Shown here piece by piece: positions 1 to 5,126 of a stretch of DNA of 5,861 nt. How positions within the stretch are numbered: position 1 is the first letter of the stretch; the number at the start of each line of letters is the position of its first letter. The stretch is from Nanobdellota archaeon. GTDB taxonomy: Archaea; Nanobdellota; Nanobdellia; SCGC-AAA011-G17; VGLX01. The notes under the pieces are model-generated. The model did not search any database. It worked only from the letters and a program-made list of their open reading frames with translations, and had not been told where the DNA came from. The position numbers were made by a program, and so were the translations under genes. Location of the stretch: assembly GCA_030691925.1 (NCBI GenBank), contig JAUYDG010000064.1:1-5861 (forward strand), written 5' to 3'.

Positions 1-912
1 TACAAGGGGGTAAAAACAGACCAGAAATTCGACAGAAAGCTAAGCTGGCTAAGGCAGATACTGGACTGGCAAAGGGAATCAAAAACCTCGACAGAATTCA
101 TGGACCTGCTTAAGATCGACCTTTTCCAAGACGAGATATACGTCTTCACACCAAAGGGAAAAGTCATACGACTGCCGAAAGGCTCAACACCGATAGACTT
201 CGCATACGAAATACACAGCAACATAGGCGACTCATGCACAGGAGCCGTGGTGAACGGCAGGATAGTGCCTCTAAGGTACGAGCTGAAAAACGGCGACATA
301 ATCAACATAATAACCTCAAAGAAACAAACACCAAAGATGGACTGGCTAAAGATAGTAAAAACAACAAAAGCCAAAACCATGATAAGGCACTACCTAAAAG
401 AAATCAAGAAAATACCGCTGGAATACGAGTCAAAAAAACAGAAAACATCAGGAGAAAACCCGCTAATAGAGATACAGCCGAGAATAAACAACCCGATAAT
501 AAAGCTGGCCAAATGCTGCCACCCAATACCGGGGGACAACATAATAGGCTTCCTAACCCTGCCTAATAAGGTCATAATCCACAACAAAGACTGCAAAGAA
601 GCATCAGAAACAGCCGGAAAAAAAGAGCTGAAGATAAGCTGGAAAAAAGACTACAACCGGGAAACAGACATACAAATATTCGCAACAGACAGGGTCGGGC
701 TGTTCGCAGACATACTAAACACAATAGCGGCGACAGGCACAAACCTGACAAGGGCAAAAGGAAAGATGATAAACCAGGAGGTAGTGGAGCTAAGCTTCGG
801 AATGATACCTGAAGACCTGGACCACCTGGAAGACATAATAAAAAAGATACGAAGGATACCCAACGTGAGCAGGGTAGCGATAGAAGTATCCGAAACCCAT
901 TCTGAAGAATAA
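1..912 (+). CDS. rel: RelA/SpoT-type (p)ppGpp synthetase/hydrolase, C-terminal regulatory half (5' partial)
   Basis: The reading frame is open from base 1, so the ATG at 100 is internal; 303 residues are visible. Long RelA/SpoT proteins make and/or degrade (p)ppGpp from GTP/GDP and ATP, and their C-terminal half senses ribosome and tRNA state. Visible order (numbered from the first codon): the WLRQILDWQ motif (16-24) that closes the catalytic half; a TGS domain (about 44-106; DEIYVFTPKGKVIRLP, then TPIDFAYEIHS); the DWLKIVKT motif (114-121); a short helical linker; a Cys-rich RIS/zinc-finger domain with C172, C173, H194 and C198 (AKCCHPIPGDNIIGF); and an ACT domain (about 222-296; DRVGLFADILNTIA). 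The linker between DWLKIVKT and AKCC is about 50 residues, roughly half the usual length in bacterial long RSH proteins. Only 8 of 304 codons end in T. The catalytic domains are left of the window, so synthetase and hydrolase competence cannot be judged. The family assignment is very secure; presence in an archaeon suggests old transfer from bacteria. Confidence 0.94.
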   Translation, partial: YKGVKTDQKFDRKLSWLRQILDWQRESKTSTEFMDLLKIDLFQDEIYVFTPKGKVIRLPKGSTPIDFAYEIHSNIGDSCTGAVVNGRIVPLRYELKNGDIINIITSKKQTPKMDWLKIVKTTKAKTMIRHYLKEIKKIPLEYESKKQKTSGENPLIEIQPRINNPIIKLAKCCHPIPGDNIIGFLTLPNKVIIHNKDCKEASETAGKKELKISWKKDYNRETDIQIFATDRVGLFADILNTIAATGTNLTRAKGKMINQEVVELSFGMIPEDLDHLEDIIKKIRRIPNVSRVAIEVSETHSEE

Positions 913-921
913 AAAAATAAG

Positions 922-929
922 TTTAAATA
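922..929 (+). promoter_or_regulatory. TATA box of the eight-cysteine membrane protein gene
   Basis: The octamer TTTAAATA follows the purine-rich stretch AAAAAAATAAG, which fits a BRE. Its first base is 30 nt before the ATG at 952, so transcription should start at or very near the start codon (leaderless mRNA). No Shine-Dalgarno sequence lies between them. The octamer begins only 10 nt after the stop of the RelA/SpoT gene, so the two genes are probably transcribed separately. Confidence 0.7.
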
Positions 930-951
930 CTTCCAAAGCACAATAACCGCT

Positions 952-1464
952 ATGGAACTAACAAGCCTTATCATTCCTGCGGCTATAATCCTAGTCGTAT
1001 TCTTAGTGATGCACCTTGTGATGAAATCACTAAAGACAATAGCGATGATAGCAATAGCAGCCCTAGTATTAGGCGTATGGCTTTACGGCTTCAGCGGATT
1101 CTTCGACAAAGTATCTGATGTCAAAGAAAAAATACCAGAGCTTGATATACAAAAAGTAGCAAGAAGCGTAACAGGCTGCACAGCAGACGAAGAATGCGCG
1201 TACGTGATAGACTCAGGAGACTGCAGAGAAGCAGCAGGCTACTGCAACAACGTCTTCAAAGAAGAGAACTACAAAAAAGTGCTCAACGAAGAGGTTTTAG
1301 AGGAAGAATGCAACAGGACAAGCATACAGCTAAACTACACCATCGACTGCGAATGCAAGCTCCACAAAGAGAGAGAAGGAAGAATCAAGCAATGGATTAA
1401 CAAGATAGTGGAAAAAGAGGCAGGATACACCTACTGCTGGAAAAAAGAAACAGCTCAAGTATAA
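952..1464 (+). CDS. membrane-anchored protein with an eight-cysteine external domain, function unknown
   Basis: This 170-residue protein is not recognised by name. Two hydrophobic helices (about 5-24 and 29-49) are joined by a short basic loop (KSLK). A cytoplasmic loop would place both the N-terminus and the large C-terminal domain outside the cell. The domain (about 70-165) has exactly eight cysteines (76, 82, 91, 98, 120, 133, 135, 162), suited to four disulfides or a metal cluster, and two N-glycosylation sequons (N121-R-T and N128-Y-T), which also fit an external location. It is acidic and lysine-rich between the cysteines. The start is fixed by a TATA box 30 nt upstream. The 3' end overlaps the convergent kinase gene by 10 nt. 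It resembles the small Cys-cluster surface proteins seen in archaeal genomes, but that is an impression and no function is assigned. Confidence 0.85.
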   Translation: MELTSLIIPAAIILVVFLVMHLVMKSLKTIAMIAIAALVLGVWLYGFSGFFDKVSDVKEKIPELDIQKVARSVTGCTADEECAYVIDSGDCREAAGYCNNVFKEENYKKVLNEEVLEEECNRTSIQLNYTIDCECKLHKEREGRIKQWINKIVEKEAGYTYCWKKETAQV

Positions 1465-1892
1465 ACAACCTTTATCTTATGGCCTATCTCTTTAGCCTCG
1501 TTAAGGCAGACGTCAAAAAGCTCGGCATCAACATTCTCTTGGATTTTATCTTTTGAATAGCCCCTCTTCTTCAGCCTGTTCCTCAACTTCTTAATGCCGC
1601 ACTTAGTGACTATGCACAGGTCAACGTATTTTGGCGGCAAAAAATGGCTCATATGAGAATCGATGACCAGGCCTTCTTTAGAATCTTTTATAATCTTAAT
1701 CAATACTTTACTCAGTTTTCTGACATCAATAATCTCGCACTTCCTCTTCTCATCATAACCTTCACAAAGCTTGTAATCTTCAATAACCTTATTCACATCT
1801 AAGTATTTTGCCTTGTTCTTCTTGGCAAGCCTTTTAGCCACTGTTGTCTTTCCAGTGCCTACACTTCCGGTTACTATCACAACTTTGACCAT
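1455..1892 (-). CDS. AK6/Fap7-family adenylate kinase-like NTPase, C-terminally short
   Basis: The 145-residue protein is a P-loop nucleoside monophosphate kinase of the AK6 (hCINAP/Fap7) family. These enzymes show adenylate kinase/ATPase activity and act in late maturation of the small ribosomal subunit, where Fap7 works with protein uS11. Seen here: Walker A GSVGTGKTT (9-17, Lys15); the family segment LCEGYDEKRKCEIID (42-56), equivalent to LYDGYDEEYDCPILD in human AK6; the Walker B-type D-x-H (Asp78, His80) followed by HFLPPKYVD; and the lid signature RGYSKDKIQENVDAELF (110-126). The protein stops right after the last beta strand (KIKVVYT). About 25 residues that usually form a final helix are absent, and reading past the TGA meets another stop after seven codons. 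Its tail overlaps the convergent membrane protein gene by 10 nt, which may explain or reflect the shortening. Promoter and start are clear. Family assignment is confident; retained activity is inferred. Confidence 0.93.
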   Translation of the reverse strand: MVKVVIVTGSVGTGKTTVAKRLAKKNKAKYLDVNKVIEDYKLCEGYDEKRKCEIIDVRKLSKVLIKIIKDSKEGLVIDSHMSHFLPPKYVDLCIVTKCGIKKLRNRLKKRGYSKDKIQENVDAELFDVCLNEAKEIGHKIKVVYT

Positions 1893-1914
1893 GCATTAAA
1901 CTAAGACAGAATGC

Positions 1915-1922
1915 TTTATAAA
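1915..1922 (-). promoter_or_regulatory. TATA box of the AK6/Fap7-like gene
   Basis: On the minus strand the octamer reads TTTATAAA. Its upstream edge is 30 nt before the ATG at 1892, the same spacing as at the gene starting at 952, so this gene should also be leaderless. No Shine-Dalgarno sequence is present. It lies in the short divergent region shared with the alanine dehydrogenase promoter. Confidence 0.7.
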
Positions 1923-1953
1923 ACTGTAACCTAAAAACCGCACATTAGAAAGG

Positions 1954-1988
1954 TTTAAAAAACACACAAAAATCTCCTAGTCCGAGGT
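1954..1988 (+). promoter_or_regulatory. alternative promoter and weak SD for a longer alanine dehydrogenase form
   Basis: TTTAAAAA at 1954-1961 would place a transcription start near 1983, and GAGGT at 1984-1988 lies 14 nt before the ATG at 2003. This arrangement would give a product eight residues longer. The SD spacing is long and would sit right at the 5' end of the RNA, so the TATA box at 1996-2003 with the start at 2027 is preferred. Both promoters could be active. Confidence 0.3.
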
Positions 1989-1995
1989 AAAAATT

Positions 1996-2003
1996 TTTAA
2001 ATA
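1996..2003 (+). promoter_or_regulatory. preferred TATA box of alanine dehydrogenase
   Basis: TTTAAATA, identical to the octamer at 922-929, starts 31 nt before the ATG at 2027. It overlaps the upstream ATG at 2003, so a transcript made from it cannot include that ATG. This supports 2027 as the start codon in use. Confidence 0.6.
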
Positions 2004-2026
2004 TGGAAAACAGCAAAAAGCTTGAA

Positions 2027-3166
2027 ATGATAATAGGACTGCCAAAAGAAGTAAAGACCAAAGAAAACAGAGTGGCATTAAAGCCATCAGACGTTGAAGC
2101 ATTATTCTCAGTAGGACATAAAGTAAAAGTGGAAAAAAATGCCGGCTACGGAGCAGGCTACCTGGACCTTGAATATGAAAAAGCTGGAGCACGAATGGTA
2201 GCAACCGCAAAAGAAGCCTATGATGCGGATATAGTGGTAAAAGTAAAAGAACCGATAGAACAAGAATATCCGCTATTAAAAGAAGGGAGCACGATCTACA
2301 CTTATTTACACTTGGCAGCCAGCGAAGAAACAAAAGAACTAACAAAAATCCTTCTCAACAAAAAAATAACAGGAATAGCTTACGAAACAGTAGAAAACAA
2401 AAAAGGAGAACTTCCACTGCTAAAGCCTATGAGCCTGATAGCTGGGCAATTAGCAATAGACTACGGGGCAAGATTCCTGCAGACATTCCAAGGCGGAAGA
2501 GGAATGCTCATAGGAGAAGTAGAAGGTGCAGAGCTGACACAAGTAGTGGTACTAGGCGGAGGAAATGTTGGCTACGGAGCTGCAGTAAAAGCAGCAGGGA
2601 CAAAAGCAAAAGTATACTTGCTTGACAAAAACCCGAAAAAAGTAGAACAGCTAAAAAAAGAATTCAAAGGGATAAACAAACTGTATCACAACGTCGAAAT
2701 CCTAGAATCAAGCCCTGAACTCATAAGAGAATACGTGAAAAAAGCAGACCTGCTAGTAGGAGCAATATTATTGCCTGGCGGAAAAGCGCCGAAGATAGTG
2801 ACAAAAGAAATGATACAAGGAATGAAAGACGGTGCAGTAATAGTAGACGTAGCAATAGACCAAGGCGGATGCACAGAACTATCAAGGCCGACAACACACG
2901 AAGAGCCGATATACAAGGAATACGGAAAAACGTTCTGCTGCATAACCAACATGCCAGGATCAGTAGCCAGGACATCGACGCAAGCCCTGACAAAAGCAAC
3001 ATTCCCATACTTACTAACACTAACAAATAAAGGGCTGAAACAAGCGCTGAAAGACGAAGGCTTCGCAAAAGGAGTAAACACCTACAAAGGACACATAACC
3101 TATTACGCAGTAGCGGAAGACCTGGGCATGGAAGACAAGTACAAAAAACTAGAAGAACTTCTCTAA
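2027..3166 (+). CDS. ald: alanine dehydrogenase (NAD-dependent)
   Basis: It catalyses the reversible oxidative deamination of L-alanine to pyruvate and ammonium with NAD, in the cytoplasm. The 379 residues from this start match the family's usual length of about 370, opening with MIIGLPKEVKTKENRVAL like typical members. Residues matching known active-site positions are Arg15, Lys74 (KVKEP), His95 (YLHLA) and Asp278 (AIDQGG). The Rossmann motif GGGNVGYG (177-184) is followed by Asp200, which should bind the NAD ribose. The family hallmark NMPGSVARTSTQALT (308-322) is intact. An in-frame ATG at 2003 would add eight residues (MENSKKLE) not expected in the family; TATA spacing and family alignment favour 2027. 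The 3' end overlaps the DUF357 gene by 4 nt. This is a bacterial-type enzyme, so transfer is likely, yet codon use matches the neighbouring + strand genes: only 4 of the last 116 or so codons end in T. Confidence 0.95.
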   Translation: MIIGLPKEVKTKENRVALKPSDVEALFSVGHKVKVEKNAGYGAGYLDLEYEKAGARMVATAKEAYDADIVVKVKEPIEQEYPLLKEGSTIYTYLHLAASEETKELTKILLNKKITGIAYETVENKKGELPLLKPMSLIAGQLAIDYGARFLQTFQGGRGMLIGEVEGAELTQVVVLGGGNVGYGAAVKAAGTKAKVYLLDKNPKKVEQLKKEFKGINKLYHNVEILESSPELIREYVKKADLLVGAILLPGGKAPKIVTKEMIQGMKDGAVIVDVAIDQGGCTELSRPTTHEEPIYKEYGKTFCCITNMPGSVARTSTQALTKATFPYLLTLTNKGLKQALKDEGFAKGVNTYKGHITYYAVAEDLGMEDKYKKLEELL

Positions 3167-3447
3167 TCTACAGTAAACAGCCTAGAATCCTTAACATCAA
3201 AAACGCCTAACCGGGCGCCAGCATCCAAAAAGCCATGGGCATAGTTAAGCGCAGCAAAAGCAGTAACCACATCACCCTTATCCCTGAAATGCTTAGCATC
3301 CTCGTAATACCTTCTTGCCATATCAAGAAAATCCTCAGCAACCTTGAGAAAATCAACGTTCTCCGGACTCTTAAACTTGACCTTGCTTAATGCCTCCCCA
3401 GTTACCTTAAAATATTTTTCCAGCTTTTCCTTAGTGACCCTATCCAT
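3163..3447 (-). CDS. DUF357 family protein (archaeal, function unknown)
   Basis: The 94-residue protein matches the archaea-specific DUF357 family along most of its length. The conserved core is helical: AEDFLDMARRYYEDAKHF (about 37-54), then GDVVTAFAALNYAHGFLDA (about 58-76) and GARLGVFDV. It has no signal peptide or membrane segment and no known catalytic motif. The pattern of helices with alternating aromatic and alanine residues suggests a small all-helical, perhaps oligomeric, protein. The gene lies 26 nt downstream of the eL41 gene on the same strand and has an SD-like AGGGGT rather than its own TATA box, so the two are probably co-transcribed. Its last 4 nt overlap the end of alanine dehydrogenase. 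43 of 95 codons end in T, the reverse of the gene it abuts. An A6 run (3143-3148, T6 on this strand) just past the stop could help termination. Confidence 0.92.
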   Translation of the reverse strand: MDRVTKEKLEKYFKVTGEALSKVKFKSPENVDFLKVAEDFLDMARRYYEDAKHFRDKGDVVTAFAALNYAHGFLDAGARLGVFDVKDSRLFTVD

Positions 3448-3453
3448 GTTTTT

Positions 3454-3459
3454 ACCCCT
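3454..3459 (-). promoter_or_regulatory. Shine-Dalgarno-like site of the DUF357 gene
   Basis: On the minus strand AGGGGT is followed by six bases and then the ATG at 3447. It is the only initiation signal in the 26-nt gap after the eL41 stop, which fits internal translation start within a two-gene mRNA. Confidence 0.5.
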
Positions 3460-3473
3460 GTTTAGAACAAAAT

Positions 3474-3578
3474 CTAGATCTTAGCCTTGCGCTGCCTTTT
3501 CTTCTTCTTCATTCGCTTCCTCTGCCACTTCCAGCGCATCTGGCCTTTTTTCTTCCAGCGTCTAGAGCTTCGTTTCAT
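3474..3578 (-). CDS. rpl41e: ribosomal protein eL41 (very small large-subunit protein)
   Basis: This is a 34-codon gene. The product begins MKRSSRRWKKKGQ and ends with MRWKWQRKRMKKKKRQRK plus three residues, then a TAG stop. The C-terminal part aligns with eL41, the roughly 25-residue, almost wholly basic ribosomal protein of archaea and eukaryotes (MRAKWRKKRMRRLKRKRRK... in eukaryotes). It sits among Trp and Met residues at the matching places. In the ribosome eL41 is a single helix at the bridge between the subunits. An internal ATG at 3539 would give the short form (21 residues), but a TATA octamer 32 nt upstream of 3578 favours the longer one with a 13-residue extension. It is probably co-transcribed with the DUF357 gene. 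Caution: a sequence this short and Lys/Arg-rich can look like eL41 by composition; promoter, stop and W/M spacing support a real gene. Confidence 0.72.
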   Translation of the reverse strand: MKRSSRRWKKKGQMRWKWQRKRMKKKKRQRKAKI

Positions 3579-3602
3579 AGTAATAACCTAGCAGTTTCGC
3601 TT

Positions 3603-3610
3603 TTTTTAAA
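3603..3610 (-). promoter_or_regulatory. TATA box of the eL41-DUF357 unit
   Basis: Minus-strand TTTAAAAA is preceded by the purine-rich CAAAGA, a plausible BRE. Its upstream edge is 32 nt before the ATG at 3578. It begins 10 nt after the stop codon of the exported protein gene, so eL41 has its own promoter. Confidence 0.6.
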
Positions 3611-3620
3611 TCTTTGCTTT

Positions 3621-4385
3621 TTAATCGAGCTGTATATCCAAACTTGTCCAATTAGAATAGTAAAAAATGCACCTGACTATCTTATTACAAGGCTTACCCT
3701 CAACCACCCAGAACTCTACATCCTTGATATTACCAGAATTTATGTTTTTTATTTCAAGCTGAGCATGATATGCATAAGAATAGTCCCCAAGATCATCAGT
3801 CCGGTCTATAACAGTCTTACATTCATAGGCTTTTTCCCTGAAGTAAACCTTTGATGTATAGATTCTGCCAAGCTCTAAGTCATCAGTAAGCAATGGCTTG
3901 AGAACTGACTGCAAGTCGCTATAACCTTCATTCGCAACTATCTTTTCCAAGCCATCCTTGCTAATCTTAACCTTATCCTTGTACAGCAATACTTTTTCTT
4001 GATTTATCTCCCCATCAGAAAACATAAAATAAGTATACTTTTCAAAAGGGTCTTCGCCTTTAGAGAACTCACTTGAAATATTGCCGTAATAATTTTCAGA
4101 ATACCTGCCAGAGACGCTCATAATCTCCTTAACGATGCCAGCCTCCTCAGTCTTCTTGAAATCAAAATCCAACTTACAAGAACCAATCCTGAAACCAGCA
4201 AAATAAACCTTCATGGTGTAATCCCAAGAATGCTCCTCTAAAACCTTAGTCTGGTTGACAAGCATGACCTTCCTGTTCCGGGGTTCATTATTATTACAGG
4301 CTACAGGAGACGCTGCCAGAGCTAAGCCCAGCAAAGGCACCGCTACCCACTTCTTGCCATTTCTAAAAAAATTTTCCAAACCCAT
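3621..4385 (-). CDS. exported, probably lipid-anchored beta-rich protein (DUF3108-like)
   Basis: The 254-residue protein has an N-terminal export signal: a positively charged start (NGKK), a hydrophobic core (about 14-29) and the sequence SPVA before Cys30, a loose lipobox. The mature part starts with an Asn-rich NNNEP linker. Three N-glycosylation sequons (N44-Q-T, N102-I-S, N245-W-T) and four further cysteines (70, 189, 233, 239) fit an extracellular location. The body is rich in alternating strands. Its layout recalls DUF3108 proteins: an opening like YTMKVYFAGFRIGS, a middle segment KYTYFMFSDG, later paired strands, and a closing W-T-S-L-D. That resemblance is tentative and the function is unknown. 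The start is set by a TATA box about 30 nt upstream. About 40 of the first 100 codons end in T, like the other minus-strand genes nearby. Export is fairly sure; lipid anchoring is inferred because proline rather than leucine precedes the VAC. Confidence 0.85.
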   Translation of the reverse strand: MGLENFFRNGKKWVAVPLLGLALAASPVACNNNEPRNRKVMLVNQTKVLEEHSWDYTMKVYFAGFRIGSCKLDFDFKKTEEAGIVKEIMSVSGRYSENYYGNISSEFSKGEDPFEKYTYFMFSDGEINQEKVLLYKDKVKISKDGLEKIVANEGYSDLQSVLKPLLTDDLELGRIYTSKVYFREKAYECKTVIDRTDDLGDYSYAYHAQLEIKNINSGNIKDVEFWVVEGKPCNKIVRCIFYYSNWTSLDIQLD

Positions 4386-4408
4386 TACATACTAAAGCAC
4401 AGTTGAAA

Positions 4409-4416
4409 TTTAAAAA
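4409..4416 (-). promoter_or_regulatory. TATA box of the exported protein gene
   Basis: On the minus strand TTTTTAAA (continuing ATTTC) follows TCTAAAGC. Its upstream edge is 31 nt before the ATG at 4385, again implying a leaderless mRNA. There is no Shine-Dalgarno sequence near the start. Confidence 0.6.
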
Positions 4417-4423
4417 GCTTTAG

Positions 4424-4431
4424 AAAAAAAA
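4424..4431 (-). terminator. oligo-T terminator of the 90-residue protein gene
   Basis: Eight consecutive T on the minus strand lie about 50 nt past the stop at 4480, just ahead of the next promoter. Archaeal RNA polymerase terminates on such runs without needing a hairpin. A weak bulged stem (4447-4468, GAGTTT against AAACCTC) precedes it and may be incidental. Confidence 0.4.
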
Positions 4432-4479
4432 GAGCGTATAACTTTGGAGTTTCCAGTTTTTAAACCTCTGATTTTATTT

Positions 4480-4752
4480 TTAAACTTTAGCAGTCTTATA
4501 AGAAGCATACTCGCTAATAGGCCTTTTTTTCTTCTCTTCTTTTGTAGCGAAATGCGTCCAATAGTCAGACCACAGCTTATAAGCTATGTCTTCATAAATT
4601 TTAGGAGCGCCTAAAGTCCAGCCGTCATCGCGAATGAAAACGATATCTGGTGTTATTCCATGATCTCTTTCTGCTATTTTAGGCTGAACAGCAGAGCCTT
4701 CCGAATCTATTACTACCCCGTTTATTATTATCTCTTCTAATTTTTTTGGCAT
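4480..4752 (-). CDS. small hypothetical protein (90 residues)
   Basis: I do not recognise this protein. It begins MPKKLEEIIINGVVIDSEGS, is soluble and mixed in charge, and contains tryptophans and tyrosines in a middle section (GWTLGAPKIYEDIAYKLWSD) followed by a Lys/Glu stretch and a Ser/Tyr-rich tail. There is no signal peptide, membrane helix or cysteine. The ATG at 4752 is chosen because GGGGGT lies four bases upstream; a TTG at 4764 would add four residues but sits inside that SD-like sequence. 31 of 91 codons end in T, similar to the genes to its left. No TATA box is found at the usual 30-nt distance, so the mRNA probably has a longer leader that starts near the AT-rich element at 4885-4893. 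An oligo-T run follows downstream. Real coding is likely; function is open. Confidence 0.65.
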   Translation of the reverse strand: MPKKLEEIIINGVVIDSEGSAVQPKIAERDHGITPDIVFIRDDGWTLGAPKIYEDIAYKLWSDYWTHFATKEEKKKRPISEYASYKTAKV

Positions 4753-4756
4753 TTTG

Positions 4757-4762
4757 ACCCCC
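4757..4762 (-). promoter_or_regulatory. Shine-Dalgarno-like site deciding the start at 4752
   Basis: Minus-strand GGGGGT lies four bases before the ATG at 4752. It makes this ATG preferable to the TTG at 4764. Together with the lack of a close TATA box it suggests a leadered mRNA, unlike most neighbours. Confidence 0.45.
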
Positions 4763-4799
4763 AAACTAAAAACTTTTGTTGTGTAATGAAAATGGATGC

Positions 4800-4809
4800 T
4801 CCGGCCGGA
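4800..4809. repeat. perfect GC-rich palindrome TCCGGCCGGA
   Basis: A 10-bp perfect palindrome stands alone in a strongly AT-rich gap. It would lie in the leader of the 90-residue gene, where it could be a dimeric protein-binding site or part of an RNA hairpin. No second copy was noticed in the window. Confidence 0.4.
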
Positions 4810-4911
4810 CTTCGTTTCTTTTTGGTTGAATCCCTTTTTCCTTTGATCGAGCTAAGATGTCTAGAATATACTAGGGGCTTCGGATATATATTTATTGTTG
4901 TCTGGCAATAT

Positions 4912-5106
4912 TCATTTTCCGTCGCTATTTTCTTTTTCGTATTTGTCATCCAATATCGGCTTTTCGCTATAATATGATCTGTTTTTGTAATCTTGGTTGA
5001 TTAAGTGTGATTTCTCTTTGTCGATGTATTTTTTTACTTCCCGGTCTATGTTGTAAAAGGTTTGTAGGATGATTTCTAATTTCTTTTGAAATTCTTCGTC
5101 TTTCAT
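4912..5106 (-). CDS. small charged hypothetical protein (64 residues)
   Basis: I do not recognise this protein. It is highly charged and mostly helical in its first half (MKDEEFQKKLEIILQTFYNI, then REVKKYIDKEKSH), possibly a short coiled coil. The tail is polar, Tyr/Asp/Lys-rich and probably disordered (ending NSDGK, TGA stop). It has no signal, membrane helix or cysteine. Support for coding comes from a TATA-like octamer ending about 20 nt before the ATG, an AGGAAA just upstream of the ATG, and codon use (only 7 of 65 codons end in T) similar to the regulator gene to the right. It might be cotranscribed with that gene but also has its own promoter candidate. Existence is probable, function unknown. 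Confidence 0.55.
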   Translation of the reverse strand: MKDEEFQKKLEIILQTFYNIDREVKKYIDKEKSHLINQDYKNRSYYSEKPILDDKYEKENSDGK

Positions 5107-5126
5107 TTTCCTATTGAGGTATTGTT

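Larger units (their letters stand above)
4753..4911. other. non-coding gap with AT-rich box, palindromes and a compositional break
   Basis: No convincing gene fits here. A 70-residue frame (4949-4737, -) crosses it but overlaps both neighbours and has an unnatural composition. Contents: the TATA-like AAATATATA on the minus strand (4893-4885), which could start the mRNA of the 90-residue gene with a leader of about 110 nt; CTAG-AATATA-CTAG (4861-4874); and a perfect 10-bp palindrome TCCGGCCGGA (4800-4809). Third-position base use changes abruptly across this gap. Confidence 0.45.

Noticed and set aside
1441..1446. T6 run on the minus strand just past the AK6 stop, as a terminator
   Set aside because: It falls in Lys codons of the facing gene, where A runs are expected; it may help termination but cannot be separated from composition.
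4831..4845. GGTTGAATCCC resembling a tRNA T-loop
   Set aside because: The flanking bases cannot form the T stem, and no anticodon or D arm fits upstream.
4737..4949. Minus-strand 70-codon frame between the two small hypothetical genes
   Set aside because: It overlaps both neighbours, has no TATA box or SD at the usual distance, and its composition (Lys/Ser/Thr patches, scattered Cys and Pro) looks non-coding.
4786..4977. Plus-strand 63-codon hydrophobic frame
   Set aside because: It runs opposite to the T-rich strand, so Phe/Leu/Ile codons arise by composition; it overlaps the 64-residue gene and has no promoter or SD.
5079..5094. Inverted repeat AATTTC-TTTT-GAAATT
   Set aside because: It lies inside the coding part of the 64-residue gene and is explained by A/T-rich codons; no T run or other terminator feature follows.
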